Part shown: positions 9,407 through 20,926 of the stretch, one piece after another
Position numbering within the stretch: the stretch's first letter is position 1
Layout of the letters: each line of letters begins with the position of its first letter
Source: Pseudomonas hefeiensis
GTDB lineage: Bacteria; Pseudomonadota; Gammaproteobacteria; Pseudomonadales; Pseudomonadaceae
DNA: 64,000 nt
Direction: 5' to 3'
Assembly: GCF_030687835.1 (NCBI RefSeq)
Contig: NZ_CP117449.1
Span: 6,387,027-6,451,026 of the forward strand
Notes under the pieces: model-generated
Database searches by the model: none
What the model was told of the DNA's origin: nothing
Seen by the model: only the letters and a program-made list of their open reading frames with translations
Made by a program: the position numbers and the translations under genes

Positions 9407-10586
9407 TAGAACCTCCTTGATCAATTTTCGTACAGCGCGCCCAGCCAATGGCACGCTGGGCCCCAGCGGTCAGGCGGCCTTCCTGAATGCGGGTGAAGGT
9501 AAGCAGTCCGGAGGTTTGTTGCAACGTGTACCCTGCCAGCGCATCGGCACCTTCGCAGGCGCCAACGACCAGGGTCAGGCGCTGGGGCCAGGGGCTGTCG
9601 AGATTGCCCTGGTTAACCAACTCAATATCGTAAAGCCCGCCCTGTTCATGCACACGCAAGGCCAGGTGACTGTCCAGGCGGTCTCCCCGCGCAACGGCGC
9701 CGAGGGTGGTCAAGCTCCAGGCGCGTCGGTCATCCGCCAGCGGCAGGCGAAACCAGATCAACCCGGCCAGGTGTATCGGCGGCTCGGCCCGCAGTTCCGC
9801 GACCAGCCCGGCCACTTGCTGCGGATCGGCCAGCAGCTCACGACGCTCGCCGCCTTGATCGATCGGCACTTCGCTTTCCACCACCGGCACGCCGCTGTCC
9901 TGAGTCAACAGCGCCACGCCGTAGGCTGGCAGGGCCAGATAGAACGGTCGGGTGGTAACACCATTCCAGCGTTCGGCCCAGCGCAAAGCCTGTTTCGGGT
10001 CAAACAGCCCCTGCCGGGGATCACTTACCGCGTGGACCTGCAACACACTGCTGTCCACCGTCTGCAGCAGCCCAGGCAGCGCAGGGCTGTCGAGCCAGGC
10101 CGGTAGCGCCGTGATGCTCAGCCCCAGCGTAGCGGGCAGGGTTTGCCGTAATCGGGTCAAAAATGCGCCGTAGGCAGGCAACCGTGCATTGCCGGCGTCG
10201 TGGTCGATCTCTACCCCCACCGGGGCCAGGCCCTGGGCTTGCCAGTCGCTCAGCAGTTGCTGGATCTGCGCAATCACATCGTCCTGATCCAGAAGTTTGA
10301 GCTGACCGTCCAGGCGTATCACTGCGATCAGCGGTCGACCGTCAGTCTTGAGCAGTTGCGGATCGATCCGTGCGCGGCTCCAGCCGGCCTGCGGAAAAGC
10401 CTGTAAGGCAAGAATGCGCAGGCTGGAAAAATCCTTATGGCTTTGCCGCAGCGCCGGCGCGTGGGCCGGCGTCCACTGGCGCTGCCAGACATAGAGCTGT
10501 TGATCGAGAACCGAGGCCGGGGACTGTTCGCAGCCGCTTAAAAGCAATGCGGCAAAGGTCAGCGATAGCCGGAAAAGAAAAACCAT
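9393..10586 (-). CDS. DUF3142 domain lipoprotein
   Basis: A 397-residue protein with a lipoprotein signal (FRLSLTFAALLLSGC, lipobox Cys at residue 19). The body matches the DUF3142 family, which has a TIM-barrel-like appearance: YVWQRQW at the mature N-terminus, VGVEIDHDAGNARL around residue 120 and a C-terminal beta-rich part. Members are uncharacterised; a role in sugar or cell-envelope metabolism is only a guess from the fold. It is coupled to the repeat-protein gene downstream and lies 80 bases after the end of the methyltransferase operon, possibly co-transcribed with it. Confidence 0.78.
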   Translation of the reverse strand: MVFLFRLSLTFAALLLSGCEQSPASVLDQQLYVWQRQWTPAHAPALRQSHKDFSSLRILALQAFPQAGWSRARIDPQLLKTDGRPLIAVIRLDGQLKLLDQDDVIAQIQQLLSDWQAQGLAPVGVEIDHDAGNARLPAYGAFLTRLRQTLPATLGLSITALPAWLDSPALPGLLQTVDSSVLQVHAVSDPRQGLFDPKQALRWAERWNGVTTRPFYLALPAYGVALLTQDSGVPVVESEVPIDQGGERRELLADPQQVAGLVAELRAEPPIHLAGLIWFRLPLADDRRAWSLTTLGAVARGDRLDSHLALRVHEQGGLYDIELVNQGNLDSPWPQRLTLVVGACEGADALAGYTLQQTSGLLTFTRIQEGRLTAGAQRAIGWARCTKIDQGGSNVHP

Positions 10587-10666
10587 GGAATTTCAGCCCC
10601 CAAAAAAGGCAGGCAGATTAACCCCTCCCGCGCCAGCCACAAATGAATTCATCCTCAGTACCCCTG

Positions 10667-11482
10667 TCATTCAGGCTTACGCGCAATAATCACCTGACTC
10701 TTGGCCACTACCGCATCCAGCGCCTGCTTGATCTGCGCGCCGCGGGGCGAATTGAGCACCGCTTGCCAAGTGTCTGCCCAATGGTTGAGCAACGGGTGGT
10801 CGGCGTTGCTGAAATCGACTTTCGCCTCCCAGAACAACAGCATCCACATCGACCAGTAGAAACCGTACTGGCTGTGGCTCAACACCTCCAGCCCGGCCTC
10901 GCTGACCATCGCCTTGAACTGCTCTTCACTGATGATGCGAATGTGATTGGGCTTCTGGAAATACTCCGGCGCGGCGATGTCTTTTTGCAGGTCTTCGGAG
11001 CTGGGGTGCGGCACGCTCAACAGGTACAGCGCGCCGGGCCGGCCGACCCGTACCAGCTCAGCGAGAAACTGTGCCGGGTCGTCGACATGCTCAATGACTT
11101 CCGTGGACACCACGCGGGTGACCGTCGCATCGGCAATGGGCAGCGGGTTGCAGTCGGTCACATGGCATTCGACGTCGCGCGCCGGAGTGTCGCTCAAGCG
11201 CTGGCGGGTGGCCTCGACCTTGGCCGCGTCGATGTCGGCGATGATGATCTTCGCCCCGCGCATGCCACAAAAATGCACGTTGCCACCGTCGCCACAGCCA
11301 ACGTCCAGCAACGTGTCTTCAGGTGCAACCGGGAAACCGCTGAACAGCTCTCCGGTTTGCTGATTGAACCAGCCGCTGAGCATCGCATCGTGCAGCCCGA
11401 GCATATAGGGGTCGACCTTATCGGCCGCTGGCGGTGCGGGCGCGGGCGTGCCCGTGGTGAGTTTCTTCAAAAGGCTCAGCAT
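10667..11482 (-). CDS. Class I SAM methyltransferase (PA5459-like, CPA region)
   Basis: A 271-residue methyltransferase with SAM motif TLLDVGCGDGGNVHF (about residues 57-71), an acidic residue in IIIADIDAAK, and the post-motif EVIEHVDDPAQFLAELVRVG. It is a paralogue of the methyltransferase two genes upstream; both end in KSQVIIARKP. The gene order glycosyltransferase, glycosyltransferase, methyltransferase, acyltransferase, methyltransferase diverging from rmd matches P. aeruginosa PA5455-PA5459, which are known to be needed for common polysaccharide antigen synthesis and modification. It likely O-methylates rhamnose in that polymer. Its start overlaps the acyltransferase gene end by seven bases. 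Confidence 0.85.
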   Translation of the reverse strand: MLSLLKKLTTGTPAPAPPAADKVDPYMLGLHDAMLSGWFNQQTGELFSGFPVAPEDTLLDVGCGDGGNVHFCGMRGAKIIIADIDAAKVEATRQRLSDTPARDVECHVTDCNPLPIADATVTRVVSTEVIEHVDDPAQFLAELVRVGRPGALYLLSVPHPSSEDLQKDIAAPEYFQKPNHIRIISEEQFKAMVSEAGLEVLSHSQYGFYWSMWMLLFWEAKVDFSNADHPLLNHWADTWQAVLNSPRGAQIKQALDAVVAKSQVIIARKPE

Positions 11483-12630
11483 GAAGGGGCTCCAGAGACG
11501 GGAAGGACGGGACGGGCGGCACGCAGGCGTTCAACCAGCTGAGTACCGCGATCGCGCATGGGCATTTCGACCATCCGGTAGTTGAGTTCGCTCAACAGCC
11601 CGATCAGCGTCAAGGCACAGGCAAGGGCCAGCCAGGGATCGCTCGCCACGTCCGGTGATCCCAACGGGGCGAAACGAAACCACAGTTCGCGCAGCAGGAA
11701 AAACACCGGGACGTGGATCAGATAGATCCCATAGGATCGGCTGCCAACCCAGGTCAGCGCGGTTTTCAACGGGCTGCGGGGCAGCAGGTAGTCCCGGTCA
11801 TAGGAAGCGACCCACACCAGCACGGCACTCAATAGAGCGACTACGCCGATACGGTAGAACGACCAGGTAAAACGATCGGTCCATAGCCAGGCCATAACGC
11901 CGCCAAGCAAAAGAATCAGCAAGATGCCAAGGCCGGACCGACGAAAGAAACGAGGCTCAAACCCCCAATAGCTCGATTGCGCACTCCAGATAGACAGGAG
12001 CACACCCAAGGCCAACGCATCGGTTCTAATGGCGGAGAGCAGAAAGGAGCGCCACGTGAAAAACTGCACCGCTACCAACACCAACAGAATCCAGACGAGG
12101 CGCTTGCGTGCAGCCATTACCAGCAACGGTAGGAGCAGGTAAAACTGCTCCTCCAGTGAGAGCGTCCAGTAAACGAAACTGGCGCCGTACTCATAATTGA
12201 AAATCGCGTCGGCAAATCGAAAATTAGCAAATTGCAGAAACCCGGCCAGGGTCGCCTGAAGGTTAGCCTGCAAACTGCCGAATGCCCCGGAGTGGTTGAA
12301 AAACACCACGGCCGACAAGGTCAGCAGCAGCCACAACCAAGCCGACGGCAACAGACGAAACGCCCGGCGAATCCAGAAGTCGCGAGTGCAAGTCCAAGAC
12401 TGCTGGCGGTTTTCACAACGACGCAGTTGCGCAATCAGCGTGCGACCAATCACGAAACCTGAGATAGCAAAAAATAGATCGACGCCCCATCCCAGTTGAA
12501 AAAACGCGGTGGTCGCTTCCAGACGCGGCCATCCGCCAGGAAACGGCATGCCTTGTACGTGATGGAACAACACACCCATCACCGCAACGGCGCGCAGCAA
12601 CTCGATGTCCATGATTCGCTGGCTGCTCAT
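11476..12630 (-). CDS. Acyltransferase 3 (OafA-like; PA5458-like)
   Basis: A 384-residue integral membrane acyltransferase of family 3 with about ten membrane segments. Family motifs visible are the N-terminal IELLRAVAVMGVLFHHV with the catalytic-type histidines, FFAISGFVIGRTL, RRAFRLLPSAWLW, and YWTLSLEEQFYLLLPLL. Such proteins O-acetylate surface sugars at the inner membrane. It lies in the middle of the CPA-modification operon, overlapping the upstream methyltransferase gene by four bases (ATGA) and the downstream one by seven. The acetyl acceptor is probably the D-rhamnan or its terminal sugar, by analogy with PA5458. Confidence 0.88.
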   Translation of the reverse strand: MSSQRIMDIELLRAVAVMGVLFHHVQGMPFPGGWPRLEATTAFFQLGWGVDLFFAISGFVIGRTLIAQLRRCENRQQSWTCTRDFWIRRAFRLLPSAWLWLLLTLSAVVFFNHSGAFGSLQANLQATLAGFLQFANFRFADAIFNYEYGASFVYWTLSLEEQFYLLLPLLVMAARKRLVWILLVLVAVQFFTWRSFLLSAIRTDALALGVLLSIWSAQSSYWGFEPRFFRRSGLGILLILLLGGVMAWLWTDRFTWSFYRIGVVALLSAVLVWVASYDRDYLLPRSPLKTALTWVGSRSYGIYLIHVPVFFLLRELWFRFAPLGSPDVASDPWLALACALTLIGLLSELNYRMVEMPMRDRGTQLVERLRAARPVLPVSGAPSC

Positions 12631-13502
12631 CTTGAGCTCCGGGTGGCAGGATCAGGTTTGCGGGCAATGATGACCTGGCTCTTGGGCATGAATTGATCGA
12701 GGACCTGCTTGATCGCCGGGCCATCGGGTCGCGTCAGCAAGTCCTGCCAGACGCTCGCCCAGCGCTCCATCAGCGGCGGGTAAGGCGCCTGGATCCGGTC
12801 GCGCACCGCACCCTCAAGGTTGCGGCCGGCCGCCCGTTCGCTGGCCCAGAAAAAAATCATGCCCATGACCCAGAAAAAGCCGCTGGCCTGACGGTGTTCG
12901 ATGACCAGTCCGGCGTCCTCCACCAATGCAGCGAAGCGTTCGGCACTGAAAATCTGCACATGGTTGGGAGACTGGAAGTAACCCGGCGGCGCGATGCCTT
13001 GCTGCAAATGCTCGCCCACCGGGGCCGGCACGCTGAGCAGGTACTGCGCCCCTGGCCGGCCCATGCGCACCAGTTCGGCCATGAACGGCTCCGGTTGGTC
13101 GACATGCTCGAGCACTTCCATGCACACGATTTTGTTGGCGCAACCATCGGCCAGAGGCAGCGGCAGGCTATTGCTGACCAGGCCCAGAAACGGTGCGCGG
13201 GTCTGGGCCTCGACCTGCCGAGCCAGGCTGCGCACCTTGTCGTATTCGCTGTCGGTAAAAATCACCGAAGCGCCTTGGCGCATTGCAAACAAGGTCGCCA
13301 CGCCCTCCCCGCAACCAACGTCCAGCAAGGTGTCCTGGGCCGTGATAGCAAAGCCTTTGAGCAGCTCGCCGCTGTCGTTGAGAAACCAGCCGTCAAGCAG
13401 TGCATCGTAGAGGCCCACGTCACGGGGCGACACGGCGCCAGTCGATGGCGGCGCGGCGGGTTCGACGGGTGGCCTGAGCCACGCCAGCAACCGCCCGATC
13501 AT
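12627..13502 (-). CDS. Class I SAM methyltransferase (PA5457-like, CPA region)
   Basis: A 291-residue methyltransferase with SAM motif TLLDVGCGEGVATLFAM, the acidic residue in VIFTDSEYDK and CMEVLEHVDQPEPFMAELVRMG. It shares its whole layout with the second methyltransferase of the operon, including GLYDALLDGWFLNDSGELL near the N-terminus and the C-terminal KSQVIIARKPD, so the pair arose by duplication. Four-base overlaps (ATGA) link it to the glycosyltransferase upstream and the acyltransferase downstream. In P. aeruginosa the equivalent gene works in 3-O-methylrhamnose capping of CPA; the same role is inferred here. Confidence 0.85.
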   Translation of the reverse strand: MIGRLLAWLRPPVEPAAPPSTGAVSPRDVGLYDALLDGWFLNDSGELLKGFAITAQDTLLDVGCGEGVATLFAMRQGASVIFTDSEYDKVRSLARQVEAQTRAPFLGLVSNSLPLPLADGCANKIVCMEVLEHVDQPEPFMAELVRMGRPGAQYLLSVPAPVGEHLQQGIAPPGYFQSPNHVQIFSAERFAALVEDAGLVIEHRQASGFFWVMGMIFFWASERAAGRNLEGAVRDRIQAPYPPLMERWASVWQDLLTRPDGPAIKQVLDQFMPKSQVIIARKPDPATRSSR

Positions 13503-14791
13503 GACTGCTGCGCGTTCCGGCGACGCTCGAAAACCTGTTCAAAAAACGCCCGCAGATGCTGCTCGGCGTTGGCCTGGCTGCAGAACGTTTCCAGGCTGCG
13601 CACCGCATGGGCCGACATGCAGCGATAACGCTCCGAGTCGTTTTTGGCCACGTCATAACTGGCGCGATAGGCCGAGCACAGCGAGTCCCAATCGGTGACA
13701 TAGCGCAGGGTACGAAACGCTGCACGGGGGTCGTGGGGCCAGGCAGTCAGCTCCTCGGTGCAATCGACGACAAAGGCATTTTCGTGGTCGATGTAATCGG
13801 CCATCGCCGTATTCATGGGTGCAATTGCCGGCCGGCCACAGGACATGAACTCCATCAGCGGCAAGCACTGCCCCTCGCCGTAGGAGCAGTTGACCACGTA
13901 GCGAGTGGCCTCCACCAACCGCTCGTAATCCGCGTCCGCCAGGTAACCGTGGATCAGCACGATGCGGCAGCGGTATGACTGGTTCTTGTAGACATGGTGC
14001 AGCATGTCCTTGAGTGCGGCAGTGACGTCGTGGTGGGTCAGCTTGAGCACCAGCGTTGCGTCAGGAACGTCGCGGAACGTCGCGCAAAATGCGCTGATCA
14101 TGTCCTTCCAGTTCTTGCGTCCGTCGTAAGGATTGAAGACCGACGTATACACCACCCCGTCCAGAAGCAGCTCGCAATCCTCGGCCGGAGCGTCAAAAAC
14201 CAGCGCCGTCCCGCCCTGGTGCTCTGACGGGCCGTAGGGCCGCAGGTCGACGGTGCGGCTGTCGATCAACAGCCCGCGCAATTGCAGGCGCATGTGATCG
14301 ACCGTGGGTCGCTGGGCCAGCATCGCGCCGCGAGCGGCAAATCGATCCCAGACCGGAGCGGCAATGGCGACGATAGGAAAATCGGCAGCCATGACTTCCC
14401 GCACAGCTTTGACAGTGAAGCTGGAATGGGTAATCGCCATACCGGTTGCGCCAAGGACCACCCGCCAATCGTGCCGTGGTTCACCCTGCCAGCTTTCGGT
14501 CGGGATGGTGCTGAACTCCCAGGCGAAGACCGGAACGGTCGGGCAGGCATAGTCGGCGGCGGTGCGATGGGGCGGTGAAAAGGACAGGAAGACACAATCC
14601 TCACCGCGCTCCAGGCAATCTGCATACAACCGATCGACTTCTTCTTCCGGCCGGGTCACTTCAATGACTTGCCCCAGCCGCTCCAGTACGGGACGAAACT
14701 CCTTGAGCACAAAGTAATAGCTGTATTCGGGTTTGCCGAGGTTCTCAAGAATGTTGCTCTGGTTGGTTTCCGAATAAACAATGATCAGCAT
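13499..14791 (-). CDS. Glycosyltransferase, GT4-like (PA5456-like)
   Basis: A 430-residue glycosyltransferase. The C-terminal half has the GT-B donor-binding pattern: VYTSVFNPYDGRKNWKDMI, then VLKLTHHD, IVLIHGYLADADYERL and YGEGQCLPLMEFMSCGRPAIAP with the E-x7-E type acidic pair. The N-terminal part (LGKPEYSYYFVLKEFRPVLERLG) is shared with the neighbouring paralogue. I placed the start at ATG 14791 (MLIIVYSETNQ), which overlaps the end of the upstream paralogue by seven bases and aligns with that protein's N-terminus; longer in-frame extensions are not family-like. It probably adds a sugar to CPA or its terminus. Confidence 0.85.
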   Translation of the reverse strand: MLIIVYSETNQSNILENLGKPEYSYYFVLKEFRPVLERLGQVIEVTRPEEEVDRLYADCLERGEDCVFLSFSPPHRTAADYACPTVPVFAWEFSTIPTESWQGEPRHDWRVVLGATGMAITHSSFTVKAVREVMAADFPIVAIAAPVWDRFAARGAMLAQRPTVDHMRLQLRGLLIDSRTVDLRPYGPSEHQGGTALVFDAPAEDCELLLDGVVYTSVFNPYDGRKNWKDMISAFCATFRDVPDATLVLKLTHHDVTAALKDMLHHVYKNQSYRCRIVLIHGYLADADYERLVEATRYVVNCSYGEGQCLPLMEFMSCGRPAIAPMNTAMADYIDHENAFVVDCTEELTAWPHDPRAAFRTLRYVTDWDSLCSAYRASYDVAKNDSERYRCMSAHAVRSLETFCSQANAEQHLRAFFEQVFERRRNAQQS

Positions 14792-16377
14792 GAGGCGGCA
14801 CCCACCTGAGGCAGCAGCGGTGCGTTTTCGGTACAACCTTGCGGGGCCAGGAAATCCACCAGGCGCTGCTGCACCGGGGCGAAACCGCAATAGCGGCGCA
14901 TGCGCTCGCTCGCCGCGACGGCCATGGCCTGATAGGCCTGGGGCTGATGCCGAGCCATGGCATAGCTCTGCTGGTAAGCAAGTTTCAAAGACCCCCAGTC
15001 GGGCCGATGGCGCAGGGTACGGTACAAAATGCGCGAATCTTCCGGCCAGATGGTGGGTTCATGGCTGGACTTGACGATAAAAGCCACCTCGGTATCGATG
15101 TAGTCGCCCATTGCCGTGTGGTCCGGCGCGATGGCCGGGCGCGCGCAAGACATGAACTCCATCAGCGGCAGGCACAAGCCTTCGCAGCGTGAAGCATTGA
15201 CGTAAAAACTCGCCGCGCCGTACAAGCGAGCGAATTGTTCGTCCTCCAGATAGCCATGCATCACCACGACCCGACAGCTGAACGGCGATAGCTGGGACAG
15301 CAGCGTGAGCAACTCGACGTAGTAGGTCGACAGGTCGTTCTGGGTCATTTTCAGCACCAGCGTGGCGTCCTCGACGTCCCGCAGCGCCCAGCAAAATGCC
15401 GTGATCAAGTGATGCCAGTTCTTGCGACCGTCATCGGGGTTGAACACGCTGACATACACCACCCCGCTGACTTCGGTTTCCACCATCAGACGGGTGTCCG
15501 GTAGAGCCGCCTGGGGATGTTCCGATGGCGCCGGTTCTGGGATCGGTTCGACAACATCTGGCACCGCCGCCGGCCCTCTTACAACCCGGCTTACCGAAAC
15601 GCGCACCGGCACTGGCACCAGGTCGCGAACCGCTTCGCGATACCAGCACAACAGATTGTGCTTGATCAGCCACAACAACCCTTGATCAGCCTTGCCGGTT
15701 ACGGCGCGCAGCACTTCGCGCAGGTAATGTCGGGAGATGAAAACGCGGCGCCGCCACGTCAGGGCCGGTGGTTCGACGAGCGCTTGCACCGGTGCCTCTT
15801 CGATCAGTGGTGCAATCAAGCCATCTGCCGACAGCCCAAGGGGGCGGCTGTCGATAATGCAGCCCTTGATCTGTAAGACCGTGCCCGGGTTGACCGGCGT
15901 AATGGGAGATTGCTCACGAACCGCGGCGAAGCGTTCCCACAGTGGCGTGGGCAAGACCAGCACCGGGAAATCCTCGCCCAACGTACGACGGATCGCCTTG
16001 GCCGTGTGGCTGGACAGGGTAATCACCCGACCATGGCGCGCCAGCGTACGGCTCCAGTCATGCCGCAGGTCGTCATCCCAGTGCTCGGCCGGGATCGAGT
16101 CGAACTCCCAGGCCACCACGCAGACCATTGGGCATAGCAGATCGACGGGCGTCTTGTGGGGCGGTGAAAACGAGAGAAACAGGCAGTCCTGCCCCGCCTG
16201 CTGCAACGTTTGATAAAGCGGATCGACCTCGGCGACCGACGACACCACATGCACCCGCCCCAGGCTTTCCAACACGGGGCGATAAGCCTTGAGCACGAAG
16301 TAATAACTGTACTCAGGGCGGCCGAGGCTCTGGCTGATGGAGTGGTCGTTTACGTCCGAGTAAAGAATGAAATTCAT
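14785..16377 (-). CDS. Glycosyltransferase, GT4-like (PA5455-like), with extra internal segment
   Basis: A 530-residue paralogue of the next gene in the operon: both have PEYSYYFVLK near the N-terminus, LFLSFSPPHKT or VFLSFSPPHRT, the DGRKNW motif and a final GLCLPLMEFMSCARPAIAP block. This copy is about 100 residues longer because of an insert at roughly residues 195-300 that is basic and tryptophan/arginine-rich in its first half (TWRRRVFISRHYLREVL) and proline-rich in its second half; it could contact the membrane or a partner. It is the first gene of the five-gene operon that diverges from rmd, like PA5455. GGGA lies five bases before the ATG. Confidence 0.85.
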   Translation of the reverse strand: MNFILYSDVNDHSISQSLGRPEYSYYFVLKAYRPVLESLGRVHVVSSVAEVDPLYQTLQQAGQDCLFLSFSPPHKTPVDLLCPMVCVVAWEFDSIPAEHWDDDLRHDWSRTLARHGRVITLSSHTAKAIRRTLGEDFPVLVLPTPLWERFAAVREQSPITPVNPGTVLQIKGCIIDSRPLGLSADGLIAPLIEEAPVQALVEPPALTWRRRVFISRHYLREVLRAVTGKADQGLLWLIKHNLLCWYREAVRDLVPVPVRVSVSRVVRGPAAVPDVVEPIPEPAPSEHPQAALPDTRLMVETEVSGVVYVSVFNPDDGRKNWHHLITAFCWALRDVEDATLVLKMTQNDLSTYYVELLTLLSQLSPFSCRVVVMHGYLEDEQFARLYGAASFYVNASRCEGLCLPLMEFMSCARPAIAPDHTAMGDYIDTEVAFIVKSSHEPTIWPEDSRILYRTLRHRPDWGSLKLAYQQSYAMARHQPQAYQAMAVAASERMRRYCGFAPVQQRLVDFLAPQGCTENAPLLPQVGAASC

Positions 16378-16802
16378 GGCATCCCATCATGGAGCTGCCA
16401 TCCCGGCGACTCCACCTCATGACGGTCGACTCACGAACCGCCCCGGCCAGGAGGCCGTTGCTCGTCGATTGTCTGCGTACCCGTCTCGTTCTTGTTTTTA
16501 GTGGCCCTTGCCCCGCGGTTCGACTTGAAATCGACATCGCAGGGATCGTGACAAGGGGCATTCTAACCACATCAGCCAAGGGTTCGTGAACAGGCGAATG
16601 AGAATAAACCGGCTATAAATATGAGAACTGACCGGTCACGGTTTGCTTGGTTGAAATTGCTTCGAAATTGGCACAGATTGGCAACCAAACAACTACAACA
16701 AAAATTTCATCTGGGCTTACTTTCGAATAGGTTTCTCCGAACTTACGGAAATATCCTACTCAGATCCGCACCAGACGAAGTTTGCATCAAGAGGGCTGGT
16801 GC
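16378..16802. other. Divergent promoter region between CPA operons
   Basis: This stretch of 425 bases separates the leftward modification operon from the rightward rmd operon. The part from 16600 to 16780 is clearly more AT-rich than its surroundings and should hold the rmd-operon promoter and perhaps a leader. I see no gene, hairpin or JUMPstart-like element that I can support. Confidence 0.5.
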
Positions 16803-18682
<1,880 letters not shown>

Positions 18683-18685
18683 GTC

Positions 18686-20129
18686 ATGCTCATTCCCGTG
18701 ATTCTCTCCGGCGGTGCCGGGACGAGGTTGTGGCCGGTGTCCCGCGAGGGCCATCCAAAACCCTTCATGACCCTGCCCGACGGCCAGTCGCTGCTGGGCA
18801 AGACCTATCAGCGCGCCGCAGGGCTGTTCGACGGTCGGGGCGACATCGTCACCGTGACCAATCGCGAATACTACTTCCAAAGCCGCGACCACTATCAAAG
18901 CGCCCACGTAGAACGCCACCGCGCTCACTTCGTGCTCGAGCCTGCAGGTCGCAACACCGCGCCGGCCATTGCCGCAGCCACCCTCGCGGTGCAAGCCCTG
19001 CACGGTGACGACACGATCATGGTGGTAATGCCCGCCGACCACCTGATCCGGGATGAGACCGCCTTCAAGGCTTCAGTGGAGCATGCAACACAACTGGCCA
19101 AAAACGGTCACCTGGTGACATTCGGCGTGCTGCCCACGACACCGGAAATCGGCTTTGGCTATATCGAACGAGGCAAGCCCCTGGATACCAAAGGCGCTGC
19201 CAGGGTCGTACGCTTCGTCGAGAAACCCGACTTGCAAACCGCAACACACTATCTGGAAAGCGGCCGCTTCCTGTGGAATTCGGGCATGTTCTGCTTCTCG
19301 GTCAAAACCCTGCTGGCCGAACTTCAAATCCACGCACCGCAGTTGCTGGAACAGGCTCGCGCCTGCGTGACAGTGAGCACCGCAGTAGAAACCTCAGGTT
19401 GCGTGCAACAGGAACTGTCCGCGGTGCATTTTGCCGAAATGCCGGATATCTCTATCGACTATGCCTTGATGGAGCGCTCCAACAACGTCGTGGTGATCCC
19501 CGCCACATTCGACTGGAGCGACATCGGCTCCTGGAGTGCCGTCGCCGACCTGGTACCCGCCGATGCACAGAACAACCGCGTCAGCGGTGAGGCGTTGCTC
19601 ATCGACAGCCAGAACAACTATGTCCAGAGTGAGGGACGGTTGGTGGCCGCGCGTGGGTGTGGAAAATCTGATCATCATCGACACCGCCGACGCGGTGCTG
19701 GTGGCCCACGCCGACCGTGCCCAGGATGTTCGCCGCGTGGCTCGACAGCTCAAGGACAAGGAGCACGAAACCTATCGCCTGCACCGCACGGTCAGCCGCC
19801 CCTGGGGCAGCTACACCGTGCTGGAAGAAGGCCCGCGCTTTAAAATCAAGCGCATCGTGGTCAAACCCGGCGCGTCGCTGTCGCTGCAAATGCACCATCA
19901 TCGCAACGAACACTGGGTGGTGGTCGAAGGCATGGCCAAGGTGACCAACAACGGCTCGGGCTCGCACCTGGTTGCCAAGAACGAGTCAACGTTCATCCCC
20001 GCCGGCCACAAGCATCGCCTGGAAAATCCCGGCGTCATCGACCTGGTGATCATCGAAGTCCAGAGCGGTGAATACCTGGGAGAAGATGACATCGTGCGCT
20101 TCGAGGATCACTACGGCAGGGCCGTCTGA
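18686..20129 (+). pseudogene. wbpW: Mannose-1-P guanylyltransferase/mannose-6-P isomerase (WbpW) with frameshift
   Basis: The gene encodes the bifunctional ManC/AlgA-type enzyme that supplies GDP-mannose. The first 320 or so residues form the nucleotidyltransferase domain (VILSGGAGTRLWPVSREGHPKP split as LSGGAGTRLWP and following, then FVEKPD). A single extra base at 19651-19653 (GCCGCGCGTGGGT where Ala-Val-Gly is expected) shifts the frame at the domain junction. The remaining part, VENLIIIDTADAVLVAH, then the cupin isomerase domain with MHHHRNEHWVVV, continues in another frame to 20129, where the stop overlaps wzm (TGATG). As written, the protein keeps the guanylyltransferase domain and loses the isomerase. 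Other ManC paralogues usual in Pseudomonas could compensate. Confidence 0.85.
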
Positions 20130-20926
20130 TGTTGCTGACCTTGCACCGTGCGCTGTGGAGCTACCGCGGTTTTGTCCTCGGCAGCGTCAAGCGCGAGTTC
20201 CAGGCGCGCTATCGCAACTCGTTGTTCGGCGCGTTGTGGACCGTGCTCAATCCACTGTCGATGATCCTTGTCTACACCGTGATTTTTTCCCACATCATGC
20301 GCGCCCGCCTTCCGGGGGTGGACGATGGCATGGCCTACAGCGTCTACCTTTGCGCCGGGCTGCTGACGTGGGGGTTCTTCGCCGAGATCACGACCCGCAG
20401 TCAGGGCATGTTTCTGGAAAACGCCAATCTGCTGAAGAAGATCAGCTTTCCCAGGATCTGCCTGCCGGTGATTGTGCTGTTCAACGCCGGGATCAACTTC
20501 GCGATCATCCTCGGTCTATTTCTCGGTTTCCTGTTGATCACCGGCCGCTGGCCAGGGATGACGTTGCTGGCGCTGGTGCCGTTGCTGGCCCTGCAAGTGA
20601 TGTTCGCCGCCGGGTTGGGCATGTTGTTGGGGATTCTCAACGTATTCTTTCGCGATGTCGGGCAACTGTTCGGTATTTGCCTGCAATTCTGGTTCTGGCT
20701 AACGCCCATTGTTTACCCGATGACCATCCTTCCGCCGTCGATCCAGCAACTGCTGGCCCTCAACCCCATGACAGCGCTGATGCAGAGTTACCAGAACCTG
20801 TTTCTCTACAACCAGTGGCCGGTCTGGAGTTCGCTGACACCGCTTTTGGTCATCGGCCTACTGATGTGCGTCGCCGGTTTGCGAATGTTTCGACGGCGCG
20901 GCGGTGAAATGGTGGATGAACTCTGA
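20129..20926 (+). CDS. wzm: O-antigen/CPA ABC transporter permease
   Basis: A 265-residue ABC-2 type membrane protein with six predicted membrane segments and the family patterns VKREFQARYRNSLFGALW near the N-terminus and NLLKKISFPRICLPV in the middle. Together with Wzt it exports the finished D-rhamnan chain on undecaprenyl phosphate across the inner membrane. It overlaps wbpW and wzt by one base each, so all three are translationally coupled. The sequence is intact. Confidence 0.93.
   Translation: MLLTLHRALWSYRGFVLGSVKREFQARYRNSLFGALWTVLNPLSMILVYTVIFSHIMRARLPGVDDGMAYSVYLCAGLLTWGFFAEITTRSQGMFLENANLLKKISFPRICLPVIVLFNAGINFAIILGLFLGFLLITGRWPGMTLLALVPLLALQVMFAAGLGMLLGILNVFFRDVGQLFGICLQFWFWLTPIVYPMTILPPSIQQLLALNPMTALMQSYQNLFLYNQWPVWSSLTPLLVIGLLMCVAGLRMFRRRGGEMVDEL

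Noticed and set aside
12040..12065. Second parS candidate (CCACGTGAAA)
   Set aside because: Only half of the palindrome matches and it lies inside the acyltransferase gene.
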